In this document: positions 26,096 to 33,757 of the stretch, in pieces | Numbering within the stretch: the first letter of the stretch is position 1 | How the letters are laid out: every line of letters begins with the position of its first letter | DNA from: CAVZMI01 sp050011775 | GTDB taxonomy: Bacteria > Bacteroidota > Ignavibacteria > UBA10030 > CAVZMI01 | Direction of reading: 5' to 3' | Assembly (NCBI GenBank): GCA_050011775.1 | Contig: JBEKIL010000002.1 | Location: forward strand, 1 to 64,000 | Length of the DNA: 64,000 nucleotides | Notes under the pieces: model-generated | Seen by the model: the letters and a program-made list of their open reading frames with translations, nothing else | What the model was told of the DNA's origin: nothing | Databases searched by the model: none | Program-made: the position numbers and the translations under genes

Positions 26096-26549
26096 AGCGG
26101 GATTCTCAATTCGACTACAGCTTACCTGTAAAACGGTAAGTTTGTCGAATTGGAACAAGCTGACCCGACTGCGTCTTGAGAAACAGACTCCGTCGGGGCA
26201 GGCTGAATGAGCCCGCCTACATTACAAAGCAAACTTCCGCCTTCGTTTCACTACGGCGCCTGCCCGCCGTAGTGACTCTGGCACGCAGGCGGGGACAAGC
26301 CGGCGGGCAGGCGTGGTGCGTTAAGCATGGTGTGTGGTGGGTTTTAGTTTTTGATAATAACTTTTTTAGCATGAACTTGGTTCGTTCACGTAAATATGAA
26401 AGTATTCATTGTCGCAGCTCCCGTTTTGTCCGTCTCGACAGCTTGTCCTGCCCTAAAGGATCACTTCGTGGAGCGAGTCCCGACGTGTCGTGTCGGGACG
26501 AGTCAAAGGAAGTCGAGACGAGACCTCGACAAAGTCGGGCGGAATCCTC

Positions 26550-26593
26550 GATTCGACCACAATTTGATTGGATCACATCAAATTTGTCGAATC
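26550..26593. repeat. 44-base palindrome, copy 2
   Basis: Same palindrome as at 22078 and 30831, differing by about two bases in the loop (GGATCACATC in place of GGACAACATC). It lies between the IS110 element and the attC core at 26669. Confidence 0.9.
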
Positions 26594-26704
26594 GGGATTA
26601 CCTGTCCGCCGGTTGTCGTGTTTTTCACAGTCCCACGATTTTAAGTGGGATTGGCGGAGCGCCAGTCCGTTGGGCGGCAAAAACAATCAAGGAAGGAGTT
26701 GGTA

Positions 26705-27328
26705 ATGAAACGATTATATGGTCTCTTTGTTTTATTTATCGTTCTTGTCTCATGTACCCAAAACGCCCCTAAAGTACTTCTCTTCGTACGGGATGGATCT
26801 CCACATTTAGAGTACATGCTCAATAAAGAAGTCGGTACCATGAAAGAATTACTCGAACAATCCGGTTTCGAAGTTACGATTGCGACAATATCCGGTGGAG
26901 TTTTAAAAACGGATTCGATATCTGTAATGTCTAATATTAAGTTATGCAATGTAAATATTGCTGATTATGCGGGATTCATTTTACCATGCATGGCCAGCGA
27001 TTCCACACATTCAGAAACAGTATCTTTTATCAAAGAAGTGGTAAAACAAGGGAAACCCATAGCGGCTCAGCTCGGTTCAGTAGTGACTCTGGCCCGAGCA
27101 GGCGTTCTTCAGGGTAAGAAATTTGCCTTTCCTGAAGAGAAAGACATAAATGCGAGTATGTATCCAGAGTTTAATGGTAGCATTTATAGTGGAAAAGGTG
27201 TTATTCAAGATGGGCTCATTATTACCTCTGGAATCTGTCCCTGGATGGCGAAAATGCCGGGTTATCAGGATGGTACTGATGAACTTACTCGTGCATTAAT
27301 CAATACGATAAAGGCAACAGTTAAATAG
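26705..27328 (+). CDS. Cassette gene: DJ-1/PfpI-like lipoprotein lacking the usual Cys
   Basis: A 207-residue protein with a lipoprotein signal (residues 1-17, ending LVSC). The rest has the DJ-1/PfpI layout: PKVLLFVRDG first strand, the Glu in LNKEVGTMKELLEQSGF, DYAGFILPCMAS, and GKPIAAQLGSVVTLARAGVLQGKKFA at the nucleophile elbow. In catalytic relatives the elbow reads A-x-C-H-G; here Cys is replaced by Gln and His by Leu. Glyoxalase, chaperone or protease activity is therefore doubtful. AAGGAG precedes ATG 26705, 36 bases after the attC core. Function unknown; a binding role in the envelope is possible. Confidence 0.8.
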   Translation: MKRLYGLFVLFIVLVSCTQNAPKVLLFVRDGSPHLEYMLNKEVGTMKELLEQSGFEVTIATISGGVLKTDSISVMSNIKLCNVNIADYAGFILPCMASDSTHSETVSFIKEVVKQGKPIAAQLGSVVTLARAGVLQGKKFAFPEEKDINASMYPEFNGSIYSGKGVIQDGLIITSGICPWMAKMPGYQDGTDELTRALINTIKATVK

Positions 27329-27391
27329 AAACAATTATTGTTTAATTCAGTTGACAAATATTTATTTACATCATTACTTATGTTTATTTAT

Positions 27392-27514
27392 GCCTAACAC
27401 CCATATCAAGGTGGACGCGACCCAACCTCGCGATTTTTAAAGTTGACAATACGCTGCCAAGAAAGTAACAGAATTTAACTGTGTGGGTCGCGCCACTTAT
27501 GCTTATCGTTAGGC
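27392..27514 (+). other. attC site, well-formed 123-base example
   Basis: GCCTAAC (27392-27398) and GTTAGGC (27508-27514) fit the consensus exactly. Inside, GTGGACGCGACCCA near 27421 pairs with TGGGTCGCGCCAC near 27484 leaving one unpaired base, the extrahelical feature that integrases use to choose the recombining strand. Confidence 0.88.
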
Positions 27515-27531
27515 AGCAAAAAGGAGAATAT

Positions 27532-28761
27532 ATGTTTGGATTTAAAACAAAAGAAGTAAACCCACTTCAATCCATGTCGATGTTCGAAAGAATGCGGACT
27601 CCATTCTGGCAGGGAATCAGAGCCGCAACAATTTATTACAGCGTGGCTGCACTTGTCTTTGTGTTGCTGAAGGTCGCGTTACCCTTGCGTCACGATATCT
27701 ACCTCTTTTTTATATTTATCCCGGCCGTGCTGCTTGTGGGCATTATCTGGGCAGTCGTGTCCCTCATCGCCAGTATTTTTCGTGTGTGGCCCCGGGGTGC
27801 ATTGATTGTTCATGTTATCGTAATTCTGTTGGCATGCTGGCTCGTTTCCCCCAAACCCCCCGTCTTCCCCACATCCGCAACAAATCCGGTCAGGGGTGAA
27901 CTGATGCCCACTTTTAACAAAATCGATGACCAGCGAAAATATCTATCAGATTATCAAGAAGAATTAAAATCATGGTCAGTGCATACCGAAGAACTGGACA
28001 TTGAAACAGCGTTTGGTAAGACACATATCATTTCCTTCGGAAATCCGCAGGGAAAACCATTAATACTTTTGCACCAGTTTTATTCTAATTCTACGGAATG
28101 GAAGTATATGGCACCGTTTCTCCAGGAACGATATCATGTATATGCTATTGACGTAATAGGAGATATGGGGAAAAGTTATGCTTATAATCCGCCAAAATCT
28201 GAGAAAGAAGTTTCTCAATGGTTTAATCAAGTACTTGATGGTCTTAGTTTGAAAAAAGTTTCTATTTGCGGACATTCCAATGGCGGATTTCAAGCCATGC
28301 TGATTGCACAACAAAATCCTGACAGGATTGAAAAGCTGATTTTACTCGCGCCCGCTGCCGGGTTTAAGTCTTTTAGTTTTAAGTTTTATTTAACAGTATT
28401 TGGGACAGCCCTTTTCCCAAAAGATATTATTCTTGAAACCTTCAAGAATACAAGTACTGTAAAAGCGAATCTATGGAGTAAAGAAATGACAGAGATGCTG
28501 ACCTTATCCTTTAGGGTTGGAGCCAATCAACTTAGAGTTTATCCTAGAGAATTCAGTGATGATGAATTAAAGGCTATCAAAGTTCCAACACTCTTGATTT
28601 TGGGAAATGAAGAAATGATTTATTCACCTGCGGAAGTTGCCGAAAGAGCGTCAAGACTTCTGCCAAAATTAAAAGTCATTATGTTCTCTAATTGCGGTCA
28701 TGCTATTCCGTTTGATGCTCCAAAGGAGGCCTCAAATGCCATTGATTCATTTTTTATATAA
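27532..28761 (+). CDS. Cassette gene: membrane-anchored alpha/beta hydrolase
   Basis: A 409-residue protein. Three hydrophobic helices lie at about 25-112, then an alpha/beta-hydrolase domain. Seen are the oxyanion strand PLILLHQFYSNSTEW, the nucleophile elbow GHSNGGFQAML (Ser in GHSNGG), the acid in LLILGNEEMIYSP, and the His in NCGHAIPFDAP. The likely reaction is ester or amide hydrolysis, with active site exposed beside the membrane. Substrate not inferable. AAGGAG sits directly between the attC core (27508) and ATG 27532. Confidence 0.85.
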   Translation: MFGFKTKEVNPLQSMSMFERMRTPFWQGIRAATIYYSVAALVFVLLKVALPLRHDIYLFFIFIPAVLLVGIIWAVVSLIASIFRVWPRGALIVHVIVILLACWLVSPKPPVFPTSATNPVRGELMPTFNKIDDQRKYLSDYQEELKSWSVHTEELDIETAFGKTHIISFGNPQGKPLILLHQFYSNSTEWKYMAPFLQERYHVYAIDVIGDMGKSYAYNPPKSEKEVSQWFNQVLDGLSLKKVSICGHSNGGFQAMLIAQQNPDRIEKLILLAPAAGFKSFSFKFYLTVFGTALFPKDIILETFKNTSTVKANLWSKEMTEMLTLSFRVGANQLRVYPREFSDDELKAIKVPTLLILGNEEMIYSPAEVAERASRLLPKLKVIMFSNCGHAIPFDAPKEASNAIDSFFI

Positions 28762-28813
28762 CTTTGATCAAAACTGGTTTTCAAAGAATTTAAAGAATTA
28801 ACAGAATTTTGCT

Positions 28814-29009
28814 GCCTAACAAGCCGCTCAAGCTGACGGAATAAGCGCTGGAACAAGTGGCATTGCTGGCGTAAGGTATTCTTTTTTATTATTATGTTTT
28901 TAGTACCTCATAACACTGTACAAATTAATATTGTGTTGATGGTTAACGCGGTTTGTTTGGTGCAACTTGAAGGTAATCAACGCCGCAGCTTAGTGCCGGT
29001 CCGTTAGAC
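28814..29009 (+). other. attC-like site, 196 bases
   Basis: GCCTAAC (28814-28820) and GTTAGAC (29003-29009). Arms AAGCTGACGG near 28830 and GCCGCAGCTT near 28982 pair through AAGCTG/CAGCTT. The centre is AT-rich and carries GTTAACGC. Confidence 0.75.
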
Positions 29010-29050
29010 GGCATTTTAGTAAATACATAACAATCAAAAAGGATGTGAGT

Positions 29051-30595
29051 ATGAAAACAATTAGCAAAACGACCTTCCTTCTCTTGGTAGCTCTTGTGAC
29101 TATTTCTTCTACATCTTATGGACAATTTGATACTATTGCCTTCATTAAAAATGAAAAGGCGAAAATTATCAAAGATCTCAAAGATACAGACATTAAGGGT
29201 TTTGCTATTGCATTCTTTGATACAAATAAAGTAATCTGGAGCGAAGGCTGGGGACACCTAAATAATGAAAACGATAGTTTGGTCAATGATAAATCCATTT
29301 TTGCAATACACTCAATGTCAAAAACATTTACGGCGACCGCCGTTATGTTTGCTGTACAAGACGGGTTGGTCGATTTAGATACGCCCATAATTAAATATTT
29401 ACCAAATTTTAAAGTAAATAGCTGTTTTGAAAATAATCCGGAGACAAAAATTACATTACGATATTTATTAGGTCATGCCGCTGGCTTTACACACGAGGCG
29501 CCAATAGGAAATAATTATGATGCTTCATGTCCGGACAATGAATCTCATTATAAAAGCATACAGACTACTTGGCTACGATGCCGCGTCGGTTCCGAATATC
29601 ACTACTCAAATCTTGGAATTGATCTGGCTGCACAGATTCCTGAGAAAGTAACAGGGATGCCTTTTTATGAATACCTTAAACAAAAGATATTCGTTCCTCT
29701 TCAAATGAACTCTACTACTGCAAATCCTGATGAATTAGTAAACAACCAAAACAAAGCAGAGGGAAACTTGTTAGGTTTAGCAAGCCTGCCATACAAAGTC
29801 CCATTCATAGGCGCCGGTGGTGTTTATACGAACGCCGAAGATTTACCGAAGTTTGTGCAGTTTCATTTAAATCTCGGAAAAGTCAATGGTAAACAATTGC
29901 TTGAATATAAATACTTATATGAAATGTATACTCCTTTTATCGTAAAAAATTATGCTCTTGGCATCAATTTAGAAGTTAAGAAGGACTATTACAGCTTGTT
30001 TCATGATGGCAGCGGTTTTGGATTTGGTTCAAGTATGATGTGGTTCCCTGAATACGGAATCGGCTGCATAGCTCTTGGTAATTATCAAGTTGAATGTCTA
30101 TTGGAGAAATATGTTGGTTGGGTATTGAAAGATTATGTCAAAGAAAACAACTTACAGAAAATACAACTTTCTCATCCATTTGATCCTTCAAAGGCACTCG
30201 AGATTAAGCAGTCTGGGAATTCGGTAAATTGTGTTACTGTATGTTACAGGCCAATGGAGAATACTAATAAAACTGATACAGTAACATACAATTGGAAAGA
30301 TATTCACTTTAAAGACGAATGGGAAAAATACACAGGTACATATATAATAGAAATGGGTGGAGGATTTGAATTTAAATGGTATGGAAAAATAGCCCGAGTA
30401 CTTAAAATCTTTCCAAGAATTCATGTCTATGAGAAAGATAGTTGCTTGTATTTAAAAGAAAATCCGACGGGGTTAAAATATTTAAATGAAGTGCAGTTGT
30501 TTGAATATCTACCCGGATTATTTTTTACAAGCGAAGGTGAAGCGCTTGATTTTAGAGGAAACACTAATTCATACAGAAATTTAAAATTAGAATAA
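29051..30595 (+). CDS. Cassette gene: serine hydrolase of the class C beta-lactamase fold
   Basis: A 514-residue secreted protein. The signal peptide is residues 1-24 (ending SYG). The beta-lactamase/S12 family domain has the SxxK motif Ser88-Met-Ser-Lys91 and the YxN motif (YSN in YHYSNLGID, near 178). A HDGSGFGFG segment stands where the third motif is expected. An extra C-terminal domain of about 140 residues is also present, as in many S12 esterases and peptidases. These features fit a D-aminopeptidase or esterase type more than a true beta-lactamase. ATG 29051 lies 48 bases after the attC core. Confidence 0.85.
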   Translation: MKTISKTTFLLLVALVTISSTSYGQFDTIAFIKNEKAKIIKDLKDTDIKGFAIAFFDTNKVIWSEGWGHLNNENDSLVNDKSIFAIHSMSKTFTATAVMFAVQDGLVDLDTPIIKYLPNFKVNSCFENNPETKITLRYLLGHAAGFTHEAPIGNNYDASCPDNESHYKSIQTTWLRCRVGSEYHYSNLGIDLAAQIPEKVTGMPFYEYLKQKIFVPLQMNSTTANPDELVNNQNKAEGNLLGLASLPYKVPFIGAGGVYTNAEDLPKFVQFHLNLGKVNGKQLLEYKYLYEMYTPFIVKNYALGINLEVKKDYYSLFHDGSGFGFGSSMMWFPEYGIGCIALGNYQVECLLEKYVGWVLKDYVKENNLQKIQLSHPFDPSKALEIKQSGNSVNCVTVCYRPMENTNKTDTVTYNWKDIHFKDEWEKYTGTYIIEMGGGFEFKWYGKIARVLKIFPRIHVYEKDSCLYLKENPTGLKYLNEVQLFEYLPGLFFTSEGEALDFRGNTNSYRNLKLE

Positions 30596-30601
30596 AATGC
30601 C

Positions 30602-30970
30602 GCCTAACCAGCGGTTCAAGCTGACCGGATGAGCCCACCTACGTTAAGAAGCAAACTCCGGCGGGTAAACTCACTGCAAAATTCATGGTTTGCAACGGTC
30701 TGGTGGTAATTTGAAAGACATCTATTTGAAACTTGGTTCGTTTAGTACTATTTTGAAAATTATCAATGCGGCAGCTCCCGCTTTGCGGGATCCCTGCCTA
30801 CGTGCTGTAGGCACTACGGCAGGCAGGCTCGATTCGACCACAATTTGATTGGACAACATCAAATTTGTCGAATCGGGATTATTTATCCCCGCCTACGGAC
30901 TAAAAACAATCCTTCGGCGGGCAAGCGCCGGAGTGTTATTTACGTAGGCGGAGCCGCCATCAGTTAAGGC
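30602..30970 (+). other. Elongated attC-like site, 369 bases
   Basis: GCCTAAC (30602-30608) with AAGCTGACCGG arm; closes at GTTAAGGC (30963-30970), one base longer than consensus. The interior from about 30755 to 30885 is nearly identical to 22000-22132 (hairpins plus the 44-base palindrome). The part from about 30881 to 30955 is nearly identical to 35490-35565. Confidence 0.7.
30831..30874. repeat. 44-base palindrome, copy 3
   Basis: GATTCGAC at 30831 pairs with GTCGAATC ending at 30874. Same as the copies at 22078 and 26550, and embedded in a larger repeated block shared with 22000-22132. Confidence 0.9.
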
Positions 30971-31010
30971 GCTACAAATAGTAAATAGTAATCATATGGA
31001 GGAAACTTCT

Positions 31011-31481
31011 ATGAAAATACCAGCGATAGGAATAACCTTTGGATTATTGATTTTGATCTGCATTTCATGTCACGAGAAATCATCTGAACCTGAACTTCAA
31101 TCCATAGTATCATTTTCATCTCAATCCAGTAAATGTTTATCGCACGGATTGTCGAAAAGAAATAGTTTTGATTCATTATTTACATATTCTTTTACAGACA
31201 GTCTCATCATAGACTTTTCAGTCTCTGCTAATTGTTGTCCAGATTCAAATAGATTCAATGTGCTTTACACTGCTGTAAATGATACTCTTATAATAACAGT
31301 TATTGATACCGCTGCTTACGGTTGCCGTTGCATATGTCCATATTTAATTCATGCTGAGTTTGGGAATCTTCCTAATAATCATTATATCGTTCGATGTGTA
31401 TTTGTTTATATAGCGGCACCTTATCTTAGTCACGATCCGATATATCTTGTTAATGTTGATCGTAAAAATGAAGCGCCCTAA
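31011..31481 (+). CDS. Cassette gene: small Cys-rich lipoprotein of unknown function
   Basis: A 156-residue protein from ATG 31011, after GGAGG at 30999-31003. The lipoprotein signal ends in ICISC (residues 1-18). The mature part has several Cys residues (SKCLSHG, NCCPDSNR, YGCRCICPYL) that could form disulphides, and beta-rich sequence. No family is recognised. The stop codon TAA is formed by the attC core CCCTAAC, showing that gene and recombination site overlap. Confidence 0.65.
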   Translation: MKIPAIGITFGLLILICISCHEKSSEPELQSIVSFSSQSSKCLSHGLSKRNSFDSLFTYSFTDSLIIDFSVSANCCPDSNRFNVLYTAVNDTLIITVIDTAAYGCRCICPYLIHAEFGNLPNNHYIVRCVFVYIAAPYLSHDPIYLVNVDRKNEAP

Positions 31482-31696
31482 CCAGACCCTCTAGCTGACG
31501 GTAAAAAGCGCACTGTAAAATTCATAGCTGGTGGTGGGTTTATGTTTTTATTATTACGTTTATTGTACTTCATTACTTTAATGTATATTAATATTGTTAT
31601 CGGTATGGAACCGTTTCGTGTAGTACAATTTAAAAGTTATCGTTGCCGCAGCTTACCTGTCCGCCGTCTTTTTGGCGGAGCGGCCATCCGTTAGGC
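31476..31696 (+). other. attC-like site, 221 bases
   Basis: CCCTAAC (31476-31482) overlaps the previous stop codon, and GTTAGGC lies at 31690-31696. Arms CTAGCTGACGG near 31490 and GCCGCAGCTTA near 31645 pair. It contains the TCCGCCGTCTTTTTGGCGGA hairpin near 31659-31678. Confidence 0.75.
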
Positions 31697-31701
31697 TCTC
31701 A

Positions 31702-32145
31702 ATGGAAAAAGATAGAATAGTCTTAGACAGTTGTGTTATTGTCGCAGCGCTCGAACCCTCCGATGTAAATCACGCAGTATGTCGAGCTCTGGTTGATAAA
31801 CTCATAAATGGACCTTATCAAATTCGTATGCCAATGCATGGTATATTCGAAACAGCATGTACTTTTACTCGATTACGGACTATTGATAAGAAAATATTAC
31901 CTGATGGTTTTTCTTTAGGATGGCAAAAAATTCCTATTGAGCAGGTTCCAATAGATATTGATTTTGTTAAGGAGTACCTAGATCAAGATCTTCCATATTT
32001 AAGAGCTGGAGATTATATTTATTTGGCTATGTCAAAAAAAATGGGATTACCACTTATAACTAATGATCAAGAGCTTTATTCGAAGTCTCGCATGTGTGGG
32101 GTAAGCGTTTTTACACCAGAAGAATTTCTTTCGCGTCCAATTTGA
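31702..32145 (+). CDS. Cassette gene: PIN-domain protein, orphan VapC-like
   Basis: A 147-residue PIN nuclease-fold protein. Acidic site residues are visible: Asp in IVLDSCVIVAAL (near residue 9), Glu in HGIFETACTF (near 52), Asp in RAGDYIYLAM (near 109) and Asp in ITNDQELY (near 127). Such proteins are Mg-dependent RNases and are often toxins paired with a small antitoxin. None is encoded upstream within this cassette (only five bases between the attC core and ATG 31702), and none is visible downstream. It could be a stand-alone RNase, an inactive cargo, or a toxin neutralised by a distant gene. Confidence 0.85.
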   Translation: MEKDRIVLDSCVIVAALEPSDVNHAVCRALVDKLINGPYQIRMPMHGIFETACTFTRLRTIDKKILPDGFSLGWQKIPIEQVPIDIDFVKEYLDQDLPYLRAGDYIYLAMSKKMGLPLITNDQELYSKSRMCGVSVFTPEEFLSRPI

Positions 32146-32147
32146 GA

Positions 32148-32279
32148 GCCCAACACGCGGCTGCAGCCGACTTGGCCAACGCTCAAAGTGGAAACGCTGG
32201 AATGTAATTGTAGATTTCCTGCTAAAATGGTTACTTGATAGCGGATGTGGCCAAGCGGCTGAGCCGCCAGCCGTTGGGC
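32148..32279 (+). other. attC site, well-formed 132-base example
   Basis: GCCCAAC (32148-32154) and GTTGGGC (32273-32279) are exact inverse complements. GCCGACTTGGCCA near 32166 pairs with TGGCCAAGCGGC near 32248, leaving one extrahelical base, as in classical attC folds. Confidence 0.88.
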
Positions 32280-32359
32280 GGCTGAAAAAACCATCATAAA
32301 GTTATGCTACTCACTTTAGTAGTCGCCGGGTGCGCCTGTAATAGCAGCAGGAGGTTACC

Positions 32360-33031
32360 ATGAAACATGCCGTTGAATTATTTTTTAGGATTGCCCTTTT
32401 GGTGTTCACCTGGCTTATTTGGCTGTGGGTGCTCAATCAACCGCTTTCAAATATAATGAATCTGTCCATCATTGTGGGAGGTGTATTGTTGGTATTCCCA
32501 ATCGTTTGGCTCGGGAGGAAGATACTCGACCGACACCTAACAACGCGCGGTGTCGCCTGGATAACGACGTTTGTCCAATTTGCCGTGGGGAATCTATTTG
32601 CCGTAGCCATCATTCGAGCAGTAACCACTCATCAAGATTGGTCTGACTGGGTACTCCCAGTACCAGCTGAAATCGGCTTGTCGTTAGCCATTATTGCTGG
32701 GGCAGCTTTTTTGCTGACAGTGGTAAACCTTGCCTTGAAAGGGTCCGGTGCCCCCTTTTTTATTGCGCTCAGTCAGAAATTGGCGGCAGATTGGTTGTAT
32801 GCTTGGACACGTAATCCCATGGCGCTTGCATTTCTGGCTTTTCTCCTGTCATTGGGGATCTGGTTTCAGTCAGCGCTGTTTGTACTCTGGGTACTCATCC
32901 TGTTTGCGCCGGCATTGCTTGTCTTCTTGAAAGTGTATGAAGAACGAGAATTAGAGTTTCGTTTTGGGGCATCGTATCTGGAGTACAAATCCAGAACACC
33001 AATGTTGTTTCCAAGAAGTCCAAGAGGTTGA
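32360..33031 (+). CDS. Cassette gene: ICMT/PEMT-like membrane methyltransferase
   Basis: A 223-residue multi-pass membrane protein with five or so hydrophobic helices. The C-terminal third has the isoprenylcysteine/phospholipid methyltransferase pattern: WTRNPMALA near residue 150, then YEERELEFRFGASYLEYKSR near 193-212 and a final PMLFP. In the family (PF04191 and relatives) these residues bind S-adenosylmethionine. The bacterial substrate is unknown; a lipid or small membrane molecule is the usual guess. AGGAGGT before ATG 32360 is a strong ribosome-binding site. Confidence 0.75.
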   Translation: MKHAVELFFRIALLVFTWLIWLWVLNQPLSNIMNLSIIVGGVLLVFPIVWLGRKILDRHLTTRGVAWITTFVQFAVGNLFAVAIIRAVTTHQDWSDWVLPVPAEIGLSLAIIAGAAFLLTVVNLALKGSGAPFFIALSQKLAADWLYAWTRNPMALAFLAFLLSLGIWFQSALFVLWVLILFAPALLVFLKVYEERELEFRFGASYLEYKSRTPMLFPRSPRG

Positions 33032-33042
33032 ACGATGTGCCG

Positions 33043-33061
33043 CCCAAAAAGTAGTTAGGCG
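33043..33061 (+). other. Collapsed attC remnant, 19 bases
   Basis: GCCCAAA (33043) and GTTAGGC (33055-33061) lie only five bases apart, as a short imperfect palindrome GCCGCCCAAAAAGTAGTTAG followed by GCGGC. Both outer cores survive but all L-box and loop sequence is gone, as from an internal deletion between the arms. Confidence 0.6.
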
Positions 33062-33092
33062 GCATGAATTGCAGTTTCGGCCAAGATGATTT

Positions 33093-33512
33093 ATGAAATG
33101 CATCGAGACATTCATTATTGTACTAGCAATACTAACTTTGACTGCTTGTTCAACTGATCCAGAAGAAACAAATCAAGAAGTCGATCTGGTTATTGAAAAT
33201 GGTTTCTACAGACTCACAAACGACACTATTGGATCGAAAACGTACACCATACATTTCAATTACTTCGTTACCGGAACGGTTTGCTACATTGATGGGCTTT
33301 CAATGACATTGAATGATTCCGTGATTGTAAATGAATACTGGGATATGTGGAAGGAATTGGTACCGGGTCAGACTTATTATCACGAAGAAGTAGTGAGAAT
33401 GCCCTATTATATTTCTAGGGGCCCAACGGTGACGTTGCAGGGATACACTAAAGGCAAATCGTATGCAGACCCAAAATTGAAGGAATCGTTTATATTAACA
33501 CAAGAACGATGA
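33093..33512 (+). CDS. Cassette gene: small lipoprotein of unknown function
   Basis: A 139-residue protein with a lipoprotein signal ending LTAC (residues 1-19). The mature part is beta-rich with many Tyr, Thr and Asn (for example TYTIHFNYFVTGTVCYIDG) and resembles a single beta-sandwich. No family recognised. It begins 38 bases after the collapsed attC. Confidence 0.65.
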   Translation: MKCIETFIIVLAILTLTACSTDPEETNQEVDLVIENGFYRLTNDTIGSKTYTIHFNYFVTGTVCYIDGLSMTLNDSVIVNEYWDMWKELVPGQTYYHEEVVRMPYYISRGPTVTLQGYTKGKSYADPKLKESFILTQER

Positions 33513-33549
33513 CAAAAGACTCTACATGTTTGATTTTGAGCTGCATGCC

Positions 33550-33695
33550 ACCTAAGCAGGCGCTCCCCGACTAAAAGCTTGTCGGTCTACGACCCGTAAG
33601 GGGGCAGGCAAGCTGACAGATAAACAAAGCAACAGGCAATTAAATATAAAAAGCTTTAGTACACTTTATACGCGAAATCAGATGGCATGTTATGC
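33550..33695 (+). other. attC-like site with degenerate cores, 146 bases
   Basis: ACCTAAG (33550-33556) and GTTATGC (33689-33695) each deviate by one base from the consensus. The interior has CGACTAAAAGCTTGTCG and the TCTACGACCCGTAAGGG dispersed unit that also occurs near 11047-11120. Confidence 0.55.
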
Positions 33696-33757
33696 GGACA
33701 AAAGCAATAACTCCGCATCCTATGTGGATCAATCTAATTATTATTAGGAGAATCAAA

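Larger units (their letters stand above)
24675..26096 (-). mobile_element. IS110-family insertion sequence (ends approximate)
   Basis: One minus-strand DEDD transposase gene has a short 3' flank (about 95 bases) and a long 5' flank (about 285 bases). That asymmetry matches the IS110 subgroup, where the long upstream end encodes a bridge RNA. IS110 elements lack clear terminal inverted repeats and often make no target duplication, so the ends cannot be fixed from one copy. The element sits just inside the left arm of an attC. Confidence 0.75.
24666..26675 (+). other. attC-like site interrupted by an IS110 element
   Basis: ACCTAAC (24666-24672) opens the site 11 bases after the type IX gene and GTTGGGC (26669-26675) closes it. 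Between them lie the IS110 element, AACAAGCTGACC near 26153 (the second arm seen in other attCs), CGTTAAGCATGG near 26319, and the 44-base palindrome at 26550-26593. Without the IS the site would be about 580 bases. Confidence 0.65.
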
